Notes: a model not told the origin generated them from the letters alone. A stretch of DNA of 64,000 bases from Frigoribacterium sp. PvP032 (GCF_017833035.1 NZ_JAFIBM010000001.1:2108001-2172000); one strand, 5' to 3'; shown: positions 51,587 to 61,209, counted from the first letter of the stretch. Translations and numbers: made by a program.

Positions 51587-52324
51587 GTGGACCTGGGAAC
51601 GATTTTTCTCTCTGAGCTGGTGGGCACCGCCATGCTCCTCACCCTCGGTGGCGGCGTGGTCGCCAACGTGGCCCTCACGAAGTCGAAGGGCTTCAACGGC
51701 GGCACCCTGATGGTGAACTTCGGCTGGGGCCTCGCGGTCTTCGCCGGCATCTCGGTGTCGTACTCCTCCGGCGCCCACCTCAACCCGGCCGTCAGCATCG
51801 CGCAGCTGATCCTCGGCAACATCGACTTCCCGCAGTTCCTCGTCTACGTCGCGGCGCAGATGGTCGGTGCGATCATCGGTGCGGTCATCGTGTGGCTGGC
51901 CTACAAGAACCACTTCGACGAGGAGCCGGACCCGGCCTCGAAGCTCGGCGTGTTCTCGACCGGCCCTGCCATCCGCAACTACGGCTGGAACCTGGTCACC
52001 GAGATCATCGGCACCTTCGTGCTGGTGTTCGTCATCATCGCCTTCACCAACGGCAGCGCCGCCCCGGCCAACCTGGGCGCTCTCGGCGGCCTCGCCGTCG
52101 GTCTCCTCGTCGTCGGCATCGGCGCGTCCCTCGGCGGCCCGACCGGCTACGCCATCAACCCGGCCCGTGACCTCGGGCCGCGCATCGCCCACGCCCTGCT
52201 GCCCATCAAGGGCAAGGGCTCGAGCGACTGGTCCTACGCCTGGGTGCCCGTGGTGGGCCCCCTGGTCGGCGGTGCGCTCGCAGCGCTGCTGTCGTACCCG
52301 CTCCTCCCCCTCATCAACGGCTAG
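51587..52324 (+). CDS. glpF: Glycerol facilitator (aquaglyceroporin)
   Basis: 245 residues from the GTG at 51587. Six membrane helices and the two pore half-helices with the NPA motifs: GAHLNPAVSIAQ and GYAINPARDLGPR. The Asp after the second NPAR is the mark of glycerol-conducting members. The cytosolic loop KNHFDEEPDPASKLGVFSTGP is like that of other actinobacterial GlpF proteins. It lets glycerol diffuse in; the kinase gene follows. The purine-rich AAGGAAGG upstream is a good ribosome site. Confidence 0.93.
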   Translation: MDLGTIFLSELVGTAMLLTLGGGVVANVALTKSKGFNGGTLMVNFGWGLAVFAGISVSYSSGAHLNPAVSIAQLILGNIDFPQFLVYVAAQMVGAIIGAVIVWLAYKNHFDEEPDPASKLGVFSTGPAIRNYGWNLVTEIIGTFVLVFVIIAFTNGSAAPANLGALGGLAVGLLVVGIGASLGGPTGYAINPARDLGPRIAHALLPIKGKGSSDWSYAWVPVVGPLVGGALAALLSYPLLPLING

Positions 52325-52369
52325 CAGGCCGGCCACACCCGTTCTACGACTGCACCGCGGGGACACCCG

Positions 52370-52401
52370 GGACACGCTCCGGCCCAGGCCGGGGCGTGTC
52401 C
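52370..52401 (+). terminator. Long hairpin between glpF and glpK
   Basis: 15-base arms GGACACGCTCCGGCC and GGCCGGGGCGTGTCC with one G-T pair, centred on CA. No T-run, so it may attenuate rather than stop transcription into glpK. Confidence 0.6.
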
Positions 52402-52444
52402 TCCCTGCCCGGTGCACACCATCAACGACGAAGGAGAACCACCC

Positions 52445-53962
52445 GTGAGCGACGACTACATCCTGGCGATCGACCAGGGCACCACCAGCACCCGCGCGAT
52501 CGTCTTCGACCACTCGGGCTCGATCGTGTCCACCGGCCAGAAGGAGCACGAGCAGATCTTCCCGCGCGCCGGCTGGGTCGAGCACGACCCCGCCGAGATC
52601 TGGGAGAACACCCGCGAGGTCATCGGCCAGGCCCTGTCCCGCGCCGACATCACGCGCCACAACATCAAGGCCGTCGGCATCACCAACCAGCGCGAGACCG
52701 CCGTCGTGTGGGACAAGACCACCGGCAAGGCCGTCTACAACGCCATCGTCTGGCAGGACACCCGCACCCAGTCGATCGTCGACCGCCTCGCGGCCGACGG
52801 CGGCGTCGAGCGCTTCAAGCCCGTCGTGGGCCTGCCGCTCGCGACCTACTTCTCGGGCACGAAGGTCGTCTGGATCCTCGAGAACGTCGAGGGCGCCCGC
52901 GAGAAGGCCGAGGCCGGCGACCTGCTGTTCGGCACGACCGACACCTGGGTCCTCTGGAACCTCACCGGCGGCACCGAGGGCGGCGTCCACGTCACCGACG
53001 TCACCAACGCCTCGCGCACCCTCTTCATGGACCTCGAGACGCTCGAGTGGCGCGACGACATCCTCGAGGCCTTCGACGTCCCCCGCTCGATGCTGCCCGA
53101 GATCAAGAGCTCGTCCGAGGTCTACGGCACGGTCGAAGCCTCCAGCCTCCTCCGCGAGGTCCCGATCGCCGGCATCCTGGGCGACCAGCAGGCCGCGACC
53201 TTCGGCCAGGCCGCCTTCGACCAGGGCGAGTCGAAGAACACGTACGGCACCGGCAACTTCCTGATCTTCAACACGGGAGAGGAGATCGTCCACTCCAAGA
53301 ACGGCCTCCTGACGACGCTGGGCTACAAGCTCGGCGACGCGGCGCCGCACTACGCGCTCGAGGGCTCGATCGCCGTCACCGGCTCGCTGATCCAGTGGCT
53401 CCGCGACAACCTGGGCATCATCGGCTCCGCCCCCGAGGTGGAAGAGCTCGCCAAGAGCGTCGAGGACAACGGCGGCGTCTACTTCGTGCCTGCGTTCTCC
53501 GGCCTCTTCGCGCCGTACTGGCGCTCGGACGCCCGTGGTGCCCTCGTCGGCCTCACGCGCTACGTCAACAAGGGCCACATCGCCCGCGCCGCCCTGGAGG
53601 CGACGGCGTTCCAGACGCGCGAGGTGCTCGACGCGGTCAACGCCGACTCGGGCGTCGACCTGACCGAGCTGAAGGTCGACGGCGGCATGACCGGCAACGA
53701 CGCTCTGATGCAGTTCCAGGCCGACATCCTGAACGTGCCCGTGGTGCGTCCGGTCGTCGCCGAGACCACCGCGCTGGGCGCCGCCTACGCGGCCGGCCTC
53801 GCGGTCGGCTTCTGGGAGACGCTCGACGACCTGCGCTCGAACTGGCAGGAGGACAAGCGCTGGACGCCGAACATCGACGCGGACGAGCGCGATCGCACCC
53901 TCCGCCTCTGGAAGAAGGCCGTCACGAAGACCTTCGACTGGGTCGACGAGGACGTCAACTGA
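52445..53962 (+). CDS. glpK: Glycerol kinase
   Basis: 505 residues from the GTG at 52445, preceded by GAAGGAGAACC. FGGY-family kinase: [20 protein letters not shown] (ATP site), [29 protein letters not shown], and [36 protein letters not shown] with the catalytic Asp, then [19 protein letters not shown]. It phosphorylates glycerol to sn-glycerol 3-phosphate. The glpD gene for the next step is not in this window. It ends at a strong hairpin. Confidence 0.96.
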   Translation: MSDDYILAIDQGTTSTRAIVFDHSGSIVSTGQKEHEQIFPRAGWVEHDPAEIWENTREVIGQALSRADITRHNIKAVGITNQRETAVVWDKTTGKAVYNAIVWQDTRTQSIVDRLAADGGVERFKPVVGLPLATYFSGTKVVWILENVEGAREKAEAGDLLFGTTDTWVLWNLTGGTEGGVHVTDVTNASRTLFMDLETLEWRDDILEAFDVPRSMLPEIKSSSEVYGTVEASSLLREVPIAGILGDQQAATFGQAAFDQGESKNTYGTGNFLIFNTGEEIVHSKNGLLTTLGYKLGDAAPHYALEGSIAVTGSLIQWLRDNLGIIGSAPEVEELAKSVEDNGGVYFVPAFSGLFAPYWRSDARGALVGLTRYVNKGHIARAALEATAFQTREVLDAVNADSGVDLTELKVDGGMTGNDALMQFQADILNVPVVRPVVAETTALGAAYAAGLAVGFWETLDDLRSNWQEDKRWTPNIDADERDRTLRLWKKAVTKTFDWVDEDVN

Positions 53963-54021
53963 CGCCAGCCTCACCTGAGGTGACAGCACGCTGACACGAG
54001 CTCCACGCGAGCTGACAGCAC

Positions 54022-54051
54022 GAGGGCCCGTTCCGTCAGGAACGGGCCCTC
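54022..54051. terminator. Terminator between glpK and trpD
   Basis: 13-base arms GAGGGCCCGTTCC and GGAACGGGCCCTC around GTCA, between converging genes. Confidence 0.8.
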
Positions 54052-54120
54052 CGTCGTGTCCGAGCCGACCGCCTCCTCGGGACCTCTGCAGGCAGCCCCG
54101 CAGGAGGCGGTCGGCACGGC

Positions 54121-55173
54121 TCAGCGCCGGGTGGCGGCCACCCAGTCGTCCAGCTTGCGGGAGGCGGCGCCCGAGTCGATCGCCTGGGCGGCGACCAGCA
54201 GCTGCTCGCGGAACCGGGTCAGGATCGGCCGGTCGCGCTCGGCCGGGTCCTGGGCGAGCCGGTAGGACACGAGGCCGGCCGCGGCGTTGAGCAGGACGAT
54301 GTCGCGGACCGGCCCGGTCTCGCCGTCGAGGACTCGACGGGCCACCCCGGCGTTGTGCTCGGCGTCGCCGCCCACGAGGTCGGCGATGGCGGCACGCGGG
54401 ATCCCGAGCTCGAGGGGGTCCAGGTCGTGCTCGGTCACCGAGCCGGCCGACACCTCCCAGATGTGGCTGTGGCCCGTGGTCGTGAGCTCGTCGAGACCGT
54501 CGTCGCCGCGGAACACCAGGGCCGTCGCCCCCCGCGTCTGGAACACGCCGACGATCAGCGCGACCTTCTCGGGCGACGCGACGCCGACCGCGCTCGCCTC
54601 GGGTCGAGCCGGGTTGACGAGCGGGCCGAGGAAGTTGAACACCGTGGGCACGCCGATCTCGCGGCGGACCGCGGCGGCGTGGCCGAACCCGGGGTGGAAC
54701 GCGGCCGCGAAGGCGAACGTGAGCCCCACCTCCCCCAGCACCTCGGCGACCCGGTCGGCGCCGAGCCCCAGGTCGATGCCGAGGGCCGCCAGCACGTCGG
54801 ACGACCCCGACGACGAGCTCGCCGCGCGGTTGCCGTGCTTGATGACGGGGACGCCCGTCGACGCGACGACGACGGACGCCATCGTCGACACGTTCACCGT
54901 GCCGAAGCGGTCGCCGCCCGTGCCCACGATGTCGACGGCCATGGAGTCGACGGGCAGCGGCACCGCGTGGGCGAGCACGGCGTCGCGGAAGCCCACGATC
55001 TCGTCGACGGTCTCGCCCTTCGCCCGGAGCGCCACGAGGAACGCCGCGAGCTGAGCCGGGGTCGCCTCCCCCACCATGACGCGCTCCATCGCCCAGGTCG
55101 CCTCGCTGATCGAGAGGTCGTGCCCGGAGAGCAGCTGGTCGATGAGGAAGGGCCAGGTCAGGTCGTCGATCAT
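54121..55173 (-). CDS. trpD: Anthranilate phosphoribosyltransferase
   Basis: 350 residues. The phosphoribosyl site is [22 protein letters not shown] followed by [21 protein letters not shown], and the anthranilate/metal site includes [30 protein letters not shown]. The N-terminal helices ([27 protein letters not shown]) dimerise. It makes phosphoribosyl anthranilate in tryptophan synthesis. It stands apart from other trp genes, and its divergent position next to ctaE is common in actinomycetes. ATG at 55173. Confidence 0.95.
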   Translation of the reverse strand: MIDDLTWPFLIDQLLSGHDLSISEATWAMERVMVGEATPAQLAAFLVALRAKGETVDEIVGFRDAVLAHAVPLPVDSMAVDIVGTGGDRFGTVNVSTMASVVVASTGVPVIKHGNRAASSSSGSSDVLAALGIDLGLGADRVAEVLGEVGLTFAFAAAFHPGFGHAAAVRREIGVPTVFNFLGPLVNPARPEASAVGVASPEKVALIVGVFQTRGATALVFRGDDGLDELTTTGHSHIWEVSAGSVTEHDLDPLELGIPRAAIADLVGGDAEHNAGVARRVLDGETGPVRDIVLLNAAAGLVSYRLAQDPAERDRPILTRFREQLLVAAQAIDSGAASRKLDDWVAATRR

Positions 55174-55239
55174 GCCGCCAAGGCTAGCGGCGCACAGGGT
55201 GGCCCATTACATAGCTCGTCGTCAACGCAAAATCCACCA

Positions 55240-55266
55240 CCCGGGGTTTCCTGCGCAAACCCTGGG
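55240..55266. promoter_or_regulatory. Inverted repeat before ctaE
   Basis: CCCGGGGTTT and AAACCCTGGG around CCTGCGC (one mismatch), immediately upstream of the putative ctaE -10 element and in the trpD-ctaE divergent gap. Confidence 0.5.
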
Positions 55267-55278
55267 CCGGTTACCAGG

Positions 55279-55284
55279 CATAAT
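55279..55284 (+). promoter_or_regulatory. Putative -10 element of a leaderless ctaE transcript
   Basis: CATAAT ends seven bases before the GTG at 55292, so transcription would start at or next to the start codon. Confidence 0.45.
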
Positions 55285-55291
55285 GGTCGAC

Positions 55292-55927
55292 GTGACAAGT
55301 ACCTCTCTCTCGAGACCTTCTGCAGGACCGGTCGTGAACCGGCCGAGCACGGTTGCCGTGGGCACCATCGTGTGGCTCGGCAGCGAGGTCATGTTCTTCG
55401 CCGGCCTCTTCGCGATCTACTTCACGCTGCGCAGCACCTCCCCCGGCCTGTGGGCTGCGGAGACCGCCAAGCTCGACGTGCCGTTCGCCCTGACGAACAC
55501 GATCATGCTCGTGCTCTCGTCGGTCACCTGCCAGTTCGGCGTCTTCGCCGCCGAGCGCATGCAGGCACGACGCACCGGCAAGCTGTTCCAGGTCGGCTCG
55601 TGGGGCATGGTCGAGTGGTTCTTCCTCACCTACTCCATGGGCGCCGCGTTCATCTGCCTGCAGGTCTTCGAGTACGCGCACCTCATCTCCGAGCACGTCA
55701 CCCTCAGCTCAAGCGCCTACGGCTCGGCCTTCTACATGACGACCGGGTTCCACGGGGCCCACGTCATCGGCGGGCTCATCGCGTTCCTGCTCACGATCGG
55801 CCGCGCCTTCGCCGTCAAGAACTTCGGTCACAAGGAGGCGACGACCGCCATCGTCGTCTCGTACTACTGGCACTTCGTCGACGTGGTGTGGATCGGCCTC
55901 TTCATGGTCGTCTACGTCCTCAAATAG
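55292..55927 (+). CDS. ctaE: Cytochrome c oxidase (aa3) subunit III
   Basis: 211 residues from the GTG at 55292, chosen because a -10-like element fits a leaderless start and the N-terminus TSTSLSRPS matches the family; an ATG at 55283 adds three residues. Five to six membrane helices with [59 protein letters not shown] and [20 protein letters not shown], all typical of CtaE. Subunit III supports proton uptake and stability of the oxidase. First gene of ctaE-qcrC-qcrA-qcrB. Confidence 0.94.
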   Translation: MTSTSLSRPSAGPVVNRPSTVAVGTIVWLGSEVMFFAGLFAIYFTLRSTSPGLWAAETAKLDVPFALTNTIMLVLSSVTCQFGVFAAERMQARRTGKLFQVGSWGMVEWFFLTYSMGAAFICLQVFEYAHLISEHVTLSSSAYGSAFYMTTGFHGAHVIGGLIAFLLTIGRAFAVKNFGHKEATTAIVVSYYWHFVDVVWIGLFMVVYVLK

Positions 55928-55948
55928 GCATTGGATCCCTCGCACAGC

Positions 55949-56794
55949 ATGTTCCTCAAAAGCTCAGCAGCCACGTCCTCTCCTGAGGGCCGCACGCCCA
56001 AGCGCCGCCCGGCCAAGACCGGTCGCCGCAGCCCCCTGGCCACGGCCTCGCTCCTCCTGGTCGGCCTGCTGACCACCGGCGGTGCCTACGCCCTCTTCTC
56101 GTCCACCGCCACGGCCGACGAGAGCACCACCTCTGCCGCCTCGCAGCAGAGCATCGACGAGGGCCAGAAGCTCTTCGCCTCGAACTGCGCCACCTGCCAC
56201 GGCCTCGCCGCCGACGGCACGGGCGAGGGCCCCAGCCTCATCGGCGTAGGTGCGGCCTCGGTCGACTTCCAGGTCGGCACGGGACGCATGCCCATGGCGG
56301 CCAACGGCCCCCAGGCCGAAGAGAAGCCGACGCAGTTCACCGACGACCAGGTCTACGACCTCGCCGCCTACGTCGCCTCGCTGGCCCCCGGCCCCGCGAT
56401 CCCCGACGACGAGTACCTGCAGGCTGACGGCGACACCACCAACGGTGCCGAACTGTTCCGCATCAACTGCGCCATGTGCCACAACGTCGCCGGTGCAGGA
56501 GGCGCCCTCACCGAGGGCAAGTACGCCCCCGCACTCGACGGCGTCAGCGGCGCTCACATCTACGAGGCCATGCTGACCGGTCCGCAGAACATGCCCGTCT
56601 TCAACGACCTCAACCTGTCCCCGCAGGACAAGGCCGACGTCATCACCTACCTCAAGTACCTGGAGAAGAACCCGTCGCCCGGCGGGTTCGAGCTCGGGAG
56701 CCTCGGCCCCGTCGCCGAGGGCCTCTTCATCTGGATCTTCGGCCTCGGCGCGATCGTCGCCGTGACCATCTGGCTCACCGCCCGGTCCAACTGA
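55949..56794 (+). CDS. qcrC: Menaquinol-cytochrome c reductase dihaem cytochrome c subunit
   Basis: 281 residues from the ATG at 55949; a TTG at 55931 adds six residues. Basic N-terminus, one membrane helix (ATASLLLVGLLTTGGAYALF), then two cytochrome c domains with haem motifs CATCH (about 80-84) and CAMCH (about 174-178), and a second C-terminal helix (GLFIWIFGLGAIVAVTIWLTA). The dihaem subunit replaces soluble cytochrome c in the actinobacterial supercomplex and hands electrons directly to the aa3 oxidase. Confidence 0.94.
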   Translation: MFLKSSAATSSPEGRTPKRRPAKTGRRSPLATASLLLVGLLTTGGAYALFSSTATADESTTSAASQQSIDEGQKLFASNCATCHGLAADGTGEGPSLIGVGAASVDFQVGTGRMPMAANGPQAEEKPTQFTDDQVYDLAAYVASLAPGPAIPDDEYLQADGDTTNGAELFRINCAMCHNVAGAGGALTEGKYAPALDGVSGAHIYEAMLTGPQNMPVFNDLNLSPQDKADVITYLKYLEKNPSPGGFELGSLGPVAEGLFIWIFGLGAIVAVTIWLTARSN

Positions 56795-56832
56795 CCCGCG
56801 ACTCTCCCGCACTCCACGAAAGGCAAGAAACC

Positions 56833-57900
56833 ATGGCACAGCACGACGACGAGGCCCCGATCACGGGCTCGGCTGTCGAGAAGCATGAGCCTCGACAGGT
56901 GTCGGCCGGCACGGCCGTCGTCACGACGGACGTCTTCGAGAACCCGGGTGAGCCGCCCCACCGCGACCGCGTCACCGACATCGACCCCCGGGCCGAGAAG
57001 CGTGCCGAGCGCCAGGTCAGCATCTGGTTCTTCCTCTCGATCGTCGGCAGCATCGGTGCCATCGGCGCCTACGTGGCTTTCCCGATCACGTCCGGCGACT
57101 CGGGCTCCGTCCGCCTGAACAACCTCTTCCTGGGCCTCGGCATCGCCCTCGGCCTGCTCTCCGTCGGCATCGGTGCGGTGCACTGGTCGAAGACGCTGAT
57201 GCCTGCGCGCGAGATCACGGAGATGCGCCACAGCACCCGTGGCACGGACGAGACCCGCGAGAAGGCCGTCGAGGTCTTCTCGCTGGGCAACCAGGAGTCG
57301 GGCTTCGGTCGTCGTGCCCTGATCCGCAACAGCCTCATCGGCGCACTCGTCGCCACTCCCCTGCCGGCCGTCGTGATCTTCCGCGACCTGGCCCCGGCTG
57401 AAGACCCCAACGAGGTCCTCCGTCACACCCTCTGGGAAGACGGCATGCACCTCACCCGCGACCCTGACGGCTCGCGCATCAGAGCGTCCGACGTGACCCT
57501 GGGCTCGGTGTTCCACGTGATCCCCGAGAACCTGAACGAGTCGGAGCACCTCCTCGAGGAGAAGGCGAAGGCAGCAGTGCTGCTCATGCGCCTGAAGCCC
57601 GAGGACCTCAACATCCCTGAAGGCCGCGAGGGATGGCAGTACGACGGCATCGTCGCGTACTCCAAGATCTGCACGCACGTAGGGTGCCCCGTGGCGCTCT
57701 ACGAGCAGCAGACACACCACCTGCTCTGCCCCTGCCACCAGTCGACCTTCGACGTGACGAACAACTGCGAAGTGATCTTCGGACCGGCCAAGCGGCCGCT
57801 CCCGCAGCTGCCCATCGCCGTGGACTCCGACGGGTACCTCGTCGCGCAGAGCGACTTCCACGAACCTGTGGGCCCTAGCTTCTGGGAGCGCGAAAAGTGA
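56833..57900 (+). CDS. qcrA: Menaquinol-cytochrome c reductase Rieske iron-sulfur subunit
   Basis: 355 residues from the ATG at 56833 (AAAGGCAAGAAACC upstream). Three membrane helices, as is usual in actinomycetes, at about 62-84, 95-116 and 165-185. The Rieske motifs are CTHVGC (Cys280, His282) and CPCHQS (Cys299, His302) near the C-terminus. A basic stretch before helix 3 (GFGRRALIRN) contains the twin-arginine signal for Tat export, so it depends on TatAC encoded at 36 kb. Coupled to qcrB by a GTGA overlap. Confidence 0.95.
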   Translation: MAQHDDEAPITGSAVEKHEPRQVSAGTAVVTTDVFENPGEPPHRDRVTDIDPRAEKRAERQVSIWFFLSIVGSIGAIGAYVAFPITSGDSGSVRLNNLFLGLGIALGLLSVGIGAVHWSKTLMPAREITEMRHSTRGTDETREKAVEVFSLGNQESGFGRRALIRNSLIGALVATPLPAVVIFRDLAPAEDPNEVLRHTLWEDGMHLTRDPDGSRIRASDVTLGSVFHVIPENLNESEHLLEEKAKAAVLLMRLKPEDLNIPEGREGWQYDGIVAYSKICTHVGCPVALYEQQTHHLLCPCHQSTFDVTNNCEVIFGPAKRPLPQLPIAVDSDGYLVAQSDFHEPVGPSFWEREK

Positions 57901-59564
57901 TCACCACCACCCCTGCACCGAGCACGGAGACGACTACGTCCGAGGGCTCGAACACGACCACCACGGCACCGGCGTTCGCCCCCACCAGGACGAACAAGAT
58001 CTTCGGGGCCGCGGCGAACTACGTCGACGAGCGCACCAGCATGTCGGGCCTCGTCCGCGAGGTGGGTCGCAAGATCTTCCCCGACCACTGGTCGTTCATG
58101 CTCGGCGAGGTCGCGCTCTACTCGTTCGTCGTGATCCTGCTCTCGGGCACGTTCCTGACGTTCTTCTTCCAGCCGTCCATGGCCGAGGTCAACTACAACG
58201 GCTCGTACGTGCCGCTCAAGGGCCTCAACATGTCGGCCGCCATGGCCTCGACGCTGGACATCTCGTTCGACATCCGCGGCGGGCTCCTGTTCCGCCAGAT
58301 CCACCACTGGGCAGCCCTGCTGTTCGTGGCGTCGATCATGCTGCACATGCTGCGCGTCTACTTCACCGGCGCGTTCCGCAAGCCGCGTGAGATCAACTGG
58401 GTCGTCGGCTTCACCCTCTGGGTGCTGGCCATGGCCGAGGGCTTCACCGGCTACTCGCTCCCCGACGACCTGCTCTCCGGGAACGGCGCGCGGATCATCG
58501 ACGGCATGGTCAAGGGCATCCCCGTGATCGGCGTCTGGATCTCGTACCTGCTCTTCGGCGGCGAGTTCCCCGGCACCGACATGGTGGGTCGCTTCTACTC
58601 GCTGCACATCATGCTGCTGCCGGCGCTCCTGATCGCCCTCCTCGGTGTCCACCTCCTGCTGCTCATCATCAACAAGCACACGCAGTGGGCCGGCCCCGGC
58701 AAGACCAACGAGAACGTCGTCGGCGTGCCCGTCATGCCGGTCTTCGCCGCCAAGGCCGGTGGGTTCTTCTTCATCGTCTTCGGCGTCCTGGTCCTGATCG
58801 CCTCGCTCTTCACGATCAACCCGATCTGGAACTACGGCCCCTACGACCCGTCCCCGGTCTCTGCGGGAACACAGCCTGACTGGTACATCGGCTTCGCGGA
58901 CGGCGCGCTGCGACTGGTGCCGCCGGGCTGGGAGTTCCTGTTCTTCGGCTACACGGTGTCGATGAACATCCTGGCGCCCATCGGCGTCCTGGTGATCTTC
59001 ATCCTCGCGGTGCTGCTGTACCCGTTCCTCGAGGCATGGGTGACCGGCGACAAGCGCGAACACCACATCCTCGACCGTCCCCGCAACGCTCCCACCCGTA
59101 CGGCGATCGGTGCTGCTGGCATCGTCGTCTACGCAGCTCTCTGGGCCGCGGCCAGCTCGGACATCATGGCGACGCACTTCAGGCTCTCGCTGAACTTCGT
59201 GATCCACTCGGTCCAGGCCGTGCTGATCATCGGTCCGTTCCTGGCCTTCTGGATCACCAAGCGCGTCTGCCTGGCGCTCCAGAAGAAGGACCGCGAGATC
59301 GCCCTGCACGGCTACGAGTCCGGTCGCATCGTCCGCCTCCCCGGTGGCGAGTACGTCGAGGTCCACGAGCAGCTCGACGAGTACGAGCGCTGGCGTCTGC
59401 TCAACTTCAACGAGTACGAGCCGCTGATGATCCGTCCCAACGCGAACGGCCAGATCACTCCCCTGCAGCGCGTTCGTGCATCGGTCTCGACGTTCTTCTT
59501 CGAGGACCGCATCGCACCGGTCAAGCGCTCGGAGATCGAGGCCTCGCACCACGACGAGCACTGA
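57897..59564 (+). CDS. qcrB: Menaquinol-cytochrome c reductase cytochrome b subunit
   Basis: 555 residues from a GTG. Eight or so membrane helices; the haem-ligating histidines lie in RQIHHWAALLFVASIMLHMLRVYF and SLHIMLLPALLIALLGVHLLLL. The quinol site region GYSLPDDLLSGNG and the PYDPSPV (in place of PEWY) segment are seen, followed by an actinobacterial C-terminal extension of about 120 residues. It oxidises menaquinol. Last gene of the operon, with a terminator 17 bases after the stop. Confidence 0.96.
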   Translation: MITTTPAPSTETTTSEGSNTTTTAPAFAPTRTNKIFGAAANYVDERTSMSGLVREVGRKIFPDHWSFMLGEVALYSFVVILLSGTFLTFFFQPSMAEVNYNGSYVPLKGLNMSAAMASTLDISFDIRGGLLFRQIHHWAALLFVASIMLHMLRVYFTGAFRKPREINWVVGFTLWVLAMAEGFTGYSLPDDLLSGNGARIIDGMVKGIPVIGVWISYLLFGGEFPGTDMVGRFYSLHIMLLPALLIALLGVHLLLLIINKHTQWAGPGKTNENVVGVPVMPVFAAKAGGFFFIVFGVLVLIASLFTINPIWNYGPYDPSPVSAGTQPDWYIGFADGALRLVPPGWEFLFFGYTVSMNILAPIGVLVIFILAVLLYPFLEAWVTGDKREHHILDRPRNAPTRTAIGAAGIVVYAALWAAASSDIMATHFRLSLNFVIHSVQAVLIIGPFLAFWITKRVCLALQKKDREIALHGYESGRIVRLPGGEYVEVHEQLDEYERWRLLNFNEYEPLMIRPNANGQITPLQRVRASVSTFFFEDRIAPVKRSEIEASHHDEH

Positions 59565-59580
59565 CTCACCAGCACCACCC

Positions 59581-59614
59581 GGAGGGCCCGACCGCACCAG
59601 CGGTCGGGCCCTCC
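59581..59614 (+). terminator. Terminator of ctaE-qcrCAB
   Basis: 15-base arms GGAGGGCCCGACCGC and GCGGTCGGGCCCTCC around ACCA. Confidence 0.8.
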
Positions 59615-59624
59615 GCCGTTCGCG

Positions 59625-59795
59625 CAGGTCCTCCGGCACCCGCACCTCCGGCCGGTCCTGCACCTCCGACCGACTCCGCACCTCCGACCGCCTCCGCCGC
59701 TCCGGGCCGCCCCTGCCCGCCCCTCCGGCCGGCTCCGCCCCTCCGGCCGGCTCCGCCCCCTCCGGGCCGCCCCTGCCCGCCCGGGCCGATCCTGC
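59625..59795 (+). repeat. Pyrimidine-rich imperfect tandem repeat
   Basis: About ten short units built on CACCTCCGaCCG and CCTCCGGCCGGCTCCGCCC, the latter repeated twice and followed by a repeated GGGCCGCCCCTGCCCGCC. Almost all C and G on this strand, with no coding frame that I trust. Confidence 0.65.
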
Positions 59796-59930
59796 ACGGG
59801 ATGACACGGCTGCTGTCCCGCCTGGAGATGTTGCGGCGGGTTCCCGTACCTCGCGGCGGGTGAGCACCTGCCCTCTGGCATCAGTGGCAACCGGTTCCCA
59901 CTCCCCCAGCCCTCACCCTCACAACGGGTG

Positions 59931-60375
59931 CGGCGGGTTCCCGCAGCCCTCGGCGGGTTCCTGCCGCACTCGGCGGGTTCCCGCGGCCCTGGGCGGGTCC
60001 GCGCTGACCCGCCGGGGACGACAACAACCCGCCGAACGCATCTACACCGCGTCGACGCATGCCTGTGGTCGCCGAGAGGGCTGCCTGCAGGATCCTCCGG
60101 GTTCGGCGGGTTCCTGCCGCACTCGGCGGGTTCCCACAGCCCTCGGCGGGTCCGTGCTGACCCGCCGAGGACGAGGGCAACCCGCCCAACCCGTTCTACC
60201 GCGTCGATCCATGCCCCTGGTCGCCAAGAGAGCTGCCTGCAGGATCCTCCGGGTTCGGCGGGTTCTCGCCGCGATCGGCGGGTTCCCGCGGCCCTGGGCG
60301 GGTCCGGGCTGACCCGCCGGGGACGACAGCAACCCGCCGACTCCAGCCGGTCCGTCTCGATGGACTGGCGACACC
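59931..60375 (+). repeat. Tandem repeat of about 152 bp with nested 20-bp units
   Basis: Units begin at 59952, 60105 and 60257 (153 and 152 bases apart). Each begins with 20-base subunits led by CGGCGGGTTC(C/T), contains the hairpin GGCGGGTC-N6-GACCCGCC, then a unique spacer ending in CTGCCTGCAGGATCCTCCGG. The third unit is incomplete at its 3' end. Non-coding, between the converging respiratory operons. Confidence 0.8.
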
Positions 60376-60743
60376 GACGGTAGTCCGGCGTGGAGCCCCC
60401 ACCGCAGCCAGGCGGGCCTGTCGTGCTGCCTTCGGTACGCTGTGCCCGCCACCCGTCCGCCTCCTGTGACCACAGGCGGGCAAGCGCCAACCTGCATCGG
60501 TGCCAGGGACTTGGCGGCGGCTCGGGCCCTCCGGGCCGGGAGCCGTGGCCCAGAGGGCTCCGGCGGGTTCCCGTGGCCGCTGGCGGGCGGGCGTGAACCC
60601 GCCCCGGGTGGCGGGAACCCGCCGACATGACAGGACGACACCGGTAGCTGGTCCGTGCCCGTACCTTGGGCTCCCCAGAGGTTGCCATGCGCCGGGCACT
60701 ACTACGCCGACGAGCCGGCTAGCTCCTCACGGCCGCAACGACA
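60376..60743. other. Non-coding remainder of the qcrB-ctaF gap
   Basis: No convincing gene. It holds scattered further words GGCGGGTTCCCG (about 60562) and inverse copies AACCCGCC (about 60597 and 60618), which make the outer edge of the repeat region. Confidence 0.5.
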
Positions 60744-60775
60744 GATGCCGCCCACCCGTGAGGGTGAGCGGCATC
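60744..60775 (-). terminator. Terminator of ctaC-ctaD-ctaF
   Basis: 14-base arms GATGCCGCCCACCC and GGGTGAGCGGCATC (one mismatch) around GTGA, 18 bases after the ctaF stop. Confidence 0.75.
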
Positions 60776-60792
60776 CATGCAGGACCCGAGGG

Positions 60793-61209
60793 TCAGTGGG
60801 CGAAGTTGCCCCGGTAGTACTCGTAGACCCAGCCGACGAGGGCGACGGCGACGAGGGCCCCACCGATGTAGATGATCCACATGCCGACCGCGAGGGCCAG
60901 GAAGATCAGGCCACAGGAGAAGGCGAGGAGGATGGGCCACCACGACCACGGGCTGAAGTGCCCGAGCTCGGGGTCGCCGTCGTCGATGTTCGCGTCCGGA
61001 CGGTCCTCAGCGAGCTCGCCGCCCTGGGCCGCGTGCGAGCGACCCATGTAGAAGGCGAGGAACACGCCCAGGGCGCCAGCCAGACCGATGCCCATGGTGC
61101 CGGCCCACTCGACACGTCCGACGTCGATGAGGCTCCAGATGACGTACACGGCGTCCATCAGGAAGAAGAAGATCGCGAGGATCCAGAACAGGGTCGCGTT
61201 GGTTCTCAT
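60793..61209 (-). CDS. ctaF: Cytochrome c oxidase subunit IV, actinobacterial type
   Basis: 138 residues from the ATG at 61209. Four membrane helices: LFWILAIFFFLMDAVYVIWSL, MGIGLAGALGVFLAFYMG, WWPILLAFSCGLIFLALAVGMWIIYI and GALVAVALVGWVYEYYRG. The EDRPDANIDDGDPELGHFSPWSWWP loop is the family signature. The subunit stabilises the aa3 oxidase in the bcc-aa3 supercomplex. It follows ctaD by four bases, with ctaC-ctaD-ctaF in one operon. Confidence 0.95.
   Translation of the reverse strand: MRTNATLFWILAIFFFLMDAVYVIWSLIDVGRVEWAGTMGIGLAGALGVFLAFYMGRSHAAQGGELAEDRPDANIDDGDPELGHFSPWSWWPILLAFSCGLIFLALAVGMWIIYIGGALVAVALVGWVYEYYRGNFAH

Noticed and set aside
59600-60700. Possible proline/arginine-rich proteins in the qcrB-ctaF gap
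   Set aside because: All frames are by-products of the GC-rich tandem repeats, with no ribosome sites or consistent codon pattern.
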